Source of the DNA: Pleodorina starrii
Lineage: Eukaryota; Chlorophyta; Chlorophyceae; Chlamydomonadales; Volvocaceae
Length of the DNA: 64,000 nucleotides
Assembly: GCA_030267565.1 (NCBI GenBank)
Contig: BRXU01000031.1
Span: forward strand, 1,240,001 to 1,304,000
Reading direction: 5' to 3'
Position 1 is the stretch's first letter; every line of letters begins with the position of its first letter. The notes under the pieces are model-generated. The model searched no databases and was not told where the DNA came from. It saw only the letters and a list, made by a program, of their open reading frames with translations. This document shows, in pieces, positions 56,729-64,000 of the stretch. The translations under genes were made by a program, and so were the position numbers.

Positions 56729-59700
56729 ATGGTTCTAGGCTTGAAGACCATCGCTGGTTTCGTGTCGAAGCCATTTCGGCGCGGTCCGACGACGCGACTG
56801 GAGGCGGCATCGGTGAGAGCTGCCCGCCTATTCATCGCGACCGCCGTGCCGTGACGCACCGGGACCTCTCGCTGATTTGCCTTACGGAGTATCGAGGCAC
56901 GCTGGCGTCGCAGTCGTCACATTTGGCACCCGCTTTTGGCTGTCGCGCAGCGCGAACCGATGACCCAGGCGGAAATCGAGGACCTGGTGCTCAAGCTCAA
57001 CAAGATTGAGGTAGGAATGGCTCGAGACCAACCCAACAGAAGCCCAATATCTGTCGGGGCCTGCAAACCATTTGCCTGTGGCCTACAGTGTGCAAAGGCT
57101 CTCATAAGCACATGCTCACTCGGCCTCACCTCCGCTGAGCCTCCTGAAACCCCCCTGGCTGCACAATCCCGCCCCCCCCCCGCTCCCACCCCTGACCATG
57201 GGCCTGCTCCCCCGCCTGCCCCCCCTGGACCTCTCAGGCCGTCAAGTTTGGCGAGTTCAAGCTGAAGAGCGGGCTGATCTCCCCGGTGTACGTGGACCTG
57301 CGCGTCATCGTGTCGTACCCCGACGTGCTGGAGCAGGTACGGCGTACGGCAGCATTGACACGTCAACCTCACCGCCACCCCTCGGGAACGCAGGGGCGCC
57401 AGAAGCTGACCTCGGGGGCCGCACCGGTGGTGGTGGTGGTGGCGGGGAGGCGAAGGGCTGGTGGACGGGACATGTGGTCGGGGGTGGGCTGCGGCGTCGC
57501 GAGGTCTGCACCCAAGCCCGCACCCGCCGAACCTCACCAGGCGTCGGTCGGCTTCCCTCCCTCTCTCTATGCCTGGCTGCCTGCCTGCCTGGCTGTGTCA
57601 AGAACGACGAACCCCTCTTTTACTGCCCTGCTGCCGCACGCACACACACACACACACACCCTGAACCCCCGGTGGTGGTGGTGGCGGCCCTCAGGTCTCG
57701 CGCATGATGTGGAACGCCGTGCGCGGCTGCGAGTACGACATCATCTGCGGTGTGCCGTACACTGCCCTTCCCATCGCCACGTGCATCTCCCTGGGCTTTG
57801 GTGAGGCGATGGTGATGCGCCGCAAGGTCGGTGGGTGGGTGGGTGGGTGGGTGGGTGGGGGAGGGGGGGAGCGATCCGGTGGGTGGTTCGGTGGGTGGGT
57901 GGGGCTGAGGGGGATGAAACCGCAGCGATGGGACGGGAGGCGCTCGCGGGGGCTGCTGGGCTGCATGCTGGGGTGCCGGGGGGAGGGGGGGGGTGGGGGC
58001 GATGTGGCAGGGGTGGCAGAGATAGCGGTGGTGTGTGTGATTGCCTGGAGGTGAGCGAGGGTGCTGGGGGGGGGCGATGGCCATGGTGGTGGTGGTGTGT
58101 TGGGGGGGGGGGGAAGGGGCGAGGTGGCGGGCCTTGCGAACGACGCGTGGTGCTGGGCTAGGTTCCGACCCGTGGGTCAGTGGCAATGGGTTTGTTTGTC
58201 ATCGCCCGCCGCGACCCCCCTCCGCATATCGGTTCCCCCCAAACACACACATATGCGCCAAGCGCGTCTGAGCGCCCGTTCGCCGCCGCATGCACCTCCT
58301 CGCCCCCTCCTCCCCCTCCCCTCCCCCCTCCTCGCCCCAGGAGGTGAAGGACTATGGAACCAAGAAGGCCATCGAGGGCGCCTACCGGGCTGGTCAGCGC
58401 TGTCTGATTGTGGAGGATCTGGTGACCAGTGGGGCCTCGGTGCTCGAGACACTGGAGCCGCTCAAGGTGGGGAAGGAGTGAGGGGGTGGGGGTGGGGAGG
58501 GAGTGAGGATGGGGCGGTGCCGGGCAACGAGGGGGGAAAGGGGGTTTGGGTGGCGGGGTCGTTGAAGGGGTTCCGTCGCCGCGCTTCCTCCATCCTGCTC
58601 CTCTCTTGCTCTCCTCTCTTTGCCCTCCACCTCCTCCTGACCTCCCCCCCGCCACTCCTCCCCAACAAACTCCACCACCACCCCAGTCCGAGGGTCTGCT
58701 GGTTAGCGACGTGGTGGTGCTCATCGACCGGGAGCAGGGCGGTGAGGCCCACCTAGCTGCACACGGTCTGAAGCTGCACGCGGCCTTCAAACTGTCCGCT
58801 ATGTTGGAGGTCCTCACCCGCCACCACCTGGTCAGCGAGGAGCTGGCGAACAAGGTGGGGGGGGGGGAGAGGGGTTGGGGGGGGGGTGGGAGGGGGGGAG
58901 GGGGTTGATGAGGGTGCCCTGGAAGGAGGGCGAAACTGAGGAGGGCCCAGGGGTTGGGTTGCAGCGACCCAACCAACCAGGCAGGCAGTAGGAGGGGGGG
59001 AATGGGAGAGGGGTGGAGGGGGGGTGGGAGGGGGTTGCGTGGGCGGGAGAGGACAGAGGGGGTCGCCTAGGGTCCCCCACCCCTCCCCTCCCCGTCAGAA
59101 CCCCGCAATCCCCAATGCCACCCCACCCCATCTATCCCTTCCCCTCCCCCATCCCTCCACACCCCCCCCCCCACCCCAAAGGTCCGGACCTTCATTGCCG
59201 AGAACCAGACCTCTCTGCCCGGGGCGGCCGCGGCGGCACCCGCCGCGGCGGCTTCGGCGCCTGCGGCAGCTGCCGCTCCCGCCGCTGCCCCGGCGCCCGC
59301 CCCCTCCGCACCCACCACCACCACCTTCAAGAGGTGCGAGGGGCTGCGTTGAAGGGGGTCGTGGGGCGCAACGAGTGCGGGGAGCTGAGCGCGGGGCGCC
59401 CCACCCCCGCCCCCGCATGACGGCTGGCTGGCTGGCTGAGTGATCGCTGCGCCCGGGCGGGGTGTTTGTCCGCCTGGCCTTGCGCGCGTGTTGTGCGTTT
59501 GGTGTGTTTGGGATTAACAGACGCCCAGACAACGGTGCGAATGTTGCCGCCTGTCTGTTTGGGTTTTAGGGTTTGTTTGTTTGTTTGTGGTCCAAGTTGG
59601 CTAAATTATTGCCATGTCCGCCATTGCGCGCCGCTCCGCTCCCCCATCTCTCTCTCTCCCCCTCAGGCTGCCGTACGAGCAGCGCATCCCTCTGGCCCAG

Positions 59701-62700
59701 AATGCGATGGCGAAGCGGTGTCTGGAGGTGATGGTTCGGAAGCAAACCAACCTGAGTGTGGCGGCGGATGTGGATACGGCGGAGGAGATGCTGGAGCTGG
59801 CAGACAAGGTGGGGGGGGCGGGAGGGGGAGGGGGAGGGGGGACACGTGGGACTAGGGTTCGCACCTCTTGTTAGTCGCGACCAACAGACCCGACCGCGCC
59901 TTGAGCCCCCCTCCCTCCCTCCCTCCCTCGTGTTTTCTCGATCCCTGTGTTGATATTGGGTCACCCGAACTCGCCTTCCTGACCCCCTCTCCCCCCCTCC
60001 CCTCTCCCCTCTCCCCCCCTCCGCTGTCTGCTCCCAGGTCGGCCCCTACATCTGTGTGTTTAAGACCCACGTGGACATTTTCGATAAGTGGGACGACAAC
60101 ATTGCGGCCAAGCTCACGGTGGGTTAGGGGGGGGGCTTGGCTGAGGGTGGGTGGTGGGACTCAGGATCCAGGGGGGGAAGGAGGGAGGACGGGGGAGGGA
60201 TGTCCGCAGGGAGAGAAGGGACGTGATGTGATGTGATGTGATGTGATGTAATGCGACGGGACGCGCAGCCCTCCTCCCCTCCTTCCCCTCCAGGGAGCGC
60301 TGTTGGACGCTCGTTCTCGCCCTGTTGTGCTGAAGTCCCTCCTCCCCTTCCTCTTCCTCCTTTTTGCTTCGCTCCGCGCCCCGGGCCCTGTCGGGTCGGG
60401 TCGTGCCCCGTTCGGCCGTCGCAACCGCAACGGGAACCGCCTTCCACTCGCCTTTGCCACCACCACTCCTCTCTCGTCGCTCGTCCTGTACGACTTCTCA
60501 GGAGATCGCCAAGAAGCACGGTACGGTGGGCTTGCTGGGGCGGCTTAAGGCCTAAAGGCGGGAGGGGAGAGGGGCTCGCGACGACTTGAGATGGACACCG
60601 CATTCCTCACTGTGTGGTTGCATCGACTGACGGACGGACTGACTGATGGGGGGGGGCTGTGGGGCTGTGACCCCGCGCATGAATGAATGAGTGGATGGAT
60701 GGATGGATAAATGGATGGAGGAGAAACGAAGACGGGCGCCGCACTGCGCATGGCGGTCGATGTTCGGTGGGGTAGAAAAGGATACCGCAGCGGAGACGAG
60801 GACGGCGTTAGCGAACGGACCCGGAACCCAGTAATACTTACCGAACATACCTTTAACCTTACCGAGCTGAAGAGACGCTGCGACCGCGTCGCCGCCAGAC
60901 CAACCCGGACGGACAATTACGCGCGACAGCACAAGAACGGCACGAACGCCCGGACAAAACAACCCGACAAATTGTAGACTCACCTGCGTTCAATGGAGGA
61001 AGCGAAGCGGGAAGATACGAAGGAAAAAAGGCGTGAGTAATGGCAATGGGCAACGGCATTGGCAGCGAAGGAAGGGGCGAGCAGGCAGGCAAGCAAGGCA
61101 AGACACACAGAAACCCACGAACGAGCTGGGGCGGCGACGCGGTGCAAAAGAGGGCAGAAGGGGCAGCTGGGCATAGAAGAAAGGGATACGGAAGGGCATA
61201 ATGTACGACGGGCAGGAGGCGGAAGGCAGAGGAGATGGGGTAGAGGAAAAGAGAAAGGCAAGGCGAACAGCAGTGGGCAAGACAGGGGCAGAAGACAGAC
61301 GAGCGGGAAGGGATACGAGGGGAAGGGTAGGGACGAGTAGAAGGGAAGGACGACGGCAGGACAGGTGGAAAGGGCAGAGGCAGCGGGGCGCGTGGAGACG
61401 ATGCGCAGGAGGGGCCGGGTGGCGGACCGTGAAGAGTCGGCTCCCCCACGAGTTCGGTGGGGGGACTGGAGGGGTTGTTGGGGTCTCTGTGGCCAGGCAG
61501 GGCAGCACAGGCCTCTGTCCTTCTCCAGGGGGGGGACCACCTCGGCTCCAACCTCCCTTACCTCCCCGCCCTTCCCCGCCCCGCCCCATCACCCCCCCCT
61601 CCGCCCCATCACCCCCAACAGACTTTTTGATCTTCGAGGATCGCAAGTTCGCCGACATTGGCAACACCGTGTTGAGCCAGTACGGCGGCGGCATCTACAA
61701 GATCGCCGACTGGTCGCACATCACCAATGCCCACTTGGTGCCGGGTCCCGGAATCATTGACGGACTGAAGACGGTGGGACTGCCCAAGGGCCGCGGACTG
61801 CTGCTGCTGGCGGGTGCGTGGAGGGGCGCGGGGGGGGGGATCAGGGTTTGGCACGGTTGCTGGGTGGGTGGGTGGGTTGCAGGCTGCTGCGGCTGTGGCT
61901 GTGTGGGGGTGGGGGTGCAGCGCTGCAGTGAAGGAGACGACGGCAGTCGTGCAGGGTTGTAGGCCATAGTCCAGGGAGGGAGGGAGGGAGGGAAGCCGCC
62001 TGGAGGCACATCACCCCCGCCTCCTTCTCGCCCCCCCTCCATTTCCTGCCCCCGCCCCCCCCTCGGTCTGGTCGGCTCTGCTGTCCTCGTTGCGTCCAAG
62101 CCGACCTGCTTGCAAGTTGTGTTTGTTCCCTTCCCTGCGCCTTGTCGGTCCCCGCCTCTGCCCTCTCCTTCCCTGCCCTCCCCTCCCCTGACCTGATTTC
62201 ACCGCCCTGCCCCTGTGTCGCACTGCAGAGATGAGCAGCAAGGGCACCCTGGCCTCTGGGTCGTACACGGAGGCGGTGGCGGCGGCGGCGGAGCAGCACT
62301 CGGACTTCGTGATGGGCTTCATCTCAATCAACCCGGCGGCCTGGAAGAACGGACCCGGCTCGCCAGGTGGGGGGGGGGTGGGGGTGCGGGTGCGGGGGGG
62401 AGGGCCATCACATGCCAGTAGGCGGTCCCCAGCTACCCTAAAGAGACGATGACCCGAAGGAGAGGATGAGGGGAGGACGTTGGGGGCTGTGCGTTGGTGC
62501 AGATGGGACGGGGACGGGGGGAGCGGCGATTGGTCCATCGGCCCCATCATCACTTCAGTATCATCCCCAGTCTGTCCGCACACAGCCCCCACCCGCTGGT
62601 GCTGCACTGCCGCCTCGCGTGCCGTACCTCTCACCCGTTCACCGCCCAGTGCTGTTGCAACTCCCAACCGCCGCCCCTTTCCCCGCCCCCCGCCCGGCTG

Positions 62701-62936
62701 CTGTCCCCGCGGCCCCCCCCCCCCCAGGTCTGCTCCACATGACCCCCGGCGTGCAGCTGGCCGCGGGTGGCGATGCGCTGGGTCAGCAGTACAACACTCC
62801 GCTGGATGCGGTGGTGGTGCGGGGCAGTGACGTCATCATTGTGGGTCGCGGAGTCATCAAGGCAGCGGACCCGGCAGCGGCGGCCAAGCAGTACCGGGAT
62901 GCGGGCTGGGAGGCTTACAAGGCGGCGCTGATGTGA
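56729..62936 (+). CDS. UMPS: UMP synthase (orotate phosphoribosyltransferase / OMP decarboxylase)
   Basis: Thirteen exons: 56729-56812, 56951-57010, 57238-57336, 57695-57826, 58341-58466, 58687-58854, 59182-59333, 59667-59808, 60038-60118, 60502-60520, 61622-61813, 62229-62366, 62728-62936. They total 1,602 nt, or 533 residues, in one frame. The enzyme makes UMP from orotate and PRPP in the last two steps of pyrimidine synthesis. The N-terminal OPRTase holds the PRPP loop [13 protein letters not shown] (residues 147-159). Residues 224-274 are an Ala/Pro-rich linker. The C-terminal ODCase holds [12 protein letters not shown] and the catalytic [13 protein letters not shown] (D361, K363, D366), and ends with [10 protein letters not shown]. 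Exon 10 is only 19 nt (EIAKKH plus one base). The first exon ([20 protein letters not shown]) could be a short targeting sequence; an upstream in-frame ATG at 56549 or 56591 is possible. The intron 60521-61621 carries the dispersed repeat. Confidence 0.93.
60880..61385 (-). repeat. Dispersed repeat, copy B
   Basis: About 500 bp, the reverse-complement partner of 42290-42820, inside the 1.1 kb intron that separates the 19-nt exon from the ODCase active-site exon of UMP synthase. Like copy A, it is inserted antisense to its host gene. At one end it shares a 30-bp block with 40641-40670. Confidence 0.8.
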
Positions 62937-63169
62937 AGATGAAGATGAAGAAAAGGGACAGCACACGCAGGGAGGGGAGGAGAGGGGAGGAGGGGAGAGG
63001 GAGGGACGGGAAGAGGGGCTGCATCGCAGCGCAGAGAGGGGCGGAGCAGTGAAGATGGAATGGAGCGGGTTAAGGGGGCGGATAGCGCAGGGCCGCAGTA
63101 GGTGGTAGGCTGGTGGTGGTGGTGGTGGTAGTGGGCTCCAGGGAGGGCAAACATCGGACGGATTTGCTG
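62937..63169. other. Spacer between UMP synthase and the next plus-strand gene
   Basis: About 230 bp of purine-rich sequence after the UMPS stop. No feature seen. It must hold the UMPS 3' end and any promoter of the next gene. Confidence 0.35.
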
Positions 63170-64000
63170 ATGGGTGCGTCCATCCATCCGTACATTCGGA
63201 GGTGTATGGCAGTGCGGAGGCACTTCGTGGGTCCGGGGGTGGTGGCGGTGGTGGTGGGGACCGAGCACGTGCGCACAAGCGGGGCGGGGCCGGGGTGGCC
63301 CGAGGGGGCTGTGGGGTTTGGGTTTGGGGGGCATCCGCTGGGGGGCAGGGGGGGCGCCTTCCCAAGCGCGCTGCGGGACCCGCCCGATGACTGCTATGCT
63401 GACGATAACGAGGAGGTGCGCGCATGTGTGTGTGGGCGCGTGCGCGCGCGTGTGTGTGTGGGCGCGTGCGCGCGCCGCTGCAAGCGCGAGCTGCATCTTT
63501 GTCGGGTCAGATGTCGGATCAGGCCACAGATCAGCTTCGAGTTCTTTCAAAATCACGACCCCAATGTCGCCACGTCCCCCGACCAGTCCAGCCCAGTGCC
63601 GCTCCTGAAGGTGCTCCCCCCTACCCCCCCCCCCCAAAGATGGGGGGCCAAACTCGAGAGCGGCTTCGGACCCCTCCACCAGTTCACTGCCCACGAGCTG
63701 AGCCTTCACGTAAACACCCACCCACCCGGCCCAAGACAGGGGCGCAACCCACCGAATCAAACCAAAGCACATCGTCCGTCCGTCATTGTCGTTTACCGAA
63801 GAAGCGGAGCTCAGGTCACCCCCACCCCCACCAGCCCGGAGACACGGGTCGCAATCGCTGGGGGGGAGGGAGGCCGAGCCTCATCGACCCCGAGGCGGCG
63901 GCGTGGGAGCAGGCGCAGGGGCAAAAACCCAAGTTGGTCGCGCGAGCCCCCACAGCCCACAGCCGAAAAACACCACCGCCGCCGCCACAACCGCCGCCGC
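63170..64000 (+). CDS. 5' part of an unrecognised gene, cut by the window edge
   Basis: A plus-strand frame is open without a stop from ATG at 63170 (or 63206) to the end of the window. Parts of it have the high GC third positions of real exons: AFPSALRDPPDDCYADDNEE ending at a GTGCGC donor near 63416; ISFEFFQNHDPNVATSPDQS to PLLK, between a CCACAG acceptor near 63527 and a GTGCTC donor near 63610; and RPSLIDPEAAAWEQAQGQKP near the edge. The stretch between the first two contains (GT)n and is probably intron. I recognise no domain. The minus strand is also open here but with poorer codon usage. Exon limits are approximate. Confidence 0.45.
   Translation, partial: MGASIHPYIRRCMAVRRHFVGPGVVAVVVGTEHVRTSGAGPGWPEGAVGFGFGGHPLGGRGGAFPSALRDPPDDCYADDNEEVRACVCGRVRARVCVGACARRCKRELHLCRVRCRIRPQISFEFFQNHDPNVATSPDQSSPVPLLKVLPPTPPPQRWGAKLESGFGPLHQFTAHELSLHVNTHPPGPRQGRNPPNQTKAHRPSVIVVYRRSGAQVTPTPTSPETRVAIAGGEGGRASSTPRRRRGSRRRGKNPSWSREPPQPTAEKHHRRRHNRRR

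Noticed and set aside
62915..63772. 285-codon minus-strand frame at the right edge
   Set aside because: Contains some plausible words (GDIGVVILKELEADLWPD) but codon third positions are much less GC-rich than those of the opposite strand, which also has fitting splice sites.

Overview
This window looks like nuclear DNA of a green alga of the Chlamydomonas/Volvox (volvocine) kind. The evidence is GC-rich sequence throughout, genes with many short GT-AG introns, coding exons full of Ala, Gly, Gln and Pro runs, three perfect copies of the Chlamydomonas-type telomere unit (AAAACCCT) inside an intron, two proteins with plastid-transit-like N-termini, and a plant-type fused UMP synthase. I saw no bacterial, viral or organellar gene. 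Most of the length is intron, long untranslated sequence, or low-complexity exon, so I rebuilt genes exon by exon from reading phase, splice signals and protein-like sequence. The exon chains given for six genes close in frame end to end.

Layout. (1) 1.3-14.4 kb, minus strand: a very large kinesin-like gene with a degenerate motor and a huge Ala/Ser/Pro-rich tail. A 2.8 kb intron near its 5' end holds a hairpin element and a 162-bp tandem duplication. (2) 14.9-17.05 kb: a 69-residue KOW-like mini-protein (minus) diverges from a plastid-targeted isoprenylcysteine-methyltransferase-like membrane protein (plus). (3) 17.7-19.3 kb, plus: a plastid pterin-dehydratase-like protein of the RAF2 (Rubisco accumulation factor 2) type. 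(4) 20.9-23.5 kb, minus: a conserved green-lineage protein I cannot name. It diverges from (5) 24.07-34.02 kb, plus: a 16-exon SMP-C2-PH-like protein, a candidate lipid-transfer tether for ER membrane contact sites. (6) 36.4-44.4 kb, minus: a helical-repeat/coiled-coil protein with a Gln-rich tail. (7) 47.3-56.06 kb, minus: a bromodomain protein with a Tudor-like module and long prion-like regions. It diverges from (8) 56.7-62.9 kb, plus: UMP synthase (OPRTase-ODCase). (9) 63.2 kb to the right edge, plus: the 5' part of an unrecognised gene.

These are independent housekeeping, plastid, chromatin, membrane-contact and cytoskeletal genes, not an operon-like system. The most unusual items are the kinesin whose switch II has lost the DLAGSE core, the SMP-C2-PH-like protein, a dispersed 12-bp palindrome (GACCCGTGGGTC family, seven sites), a repeat family present in introns of two genes in opposite orientation, and a 14-bp minisatellite that begins exactly at a splice donor.

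Limits. All splice junctions come from sequence reading only. The 5' ends of the kinesin gene and of the 20.9-23.5 kb gene, and one kinesin junction near 6.0 kb, are unresolved. No homology search was possible.
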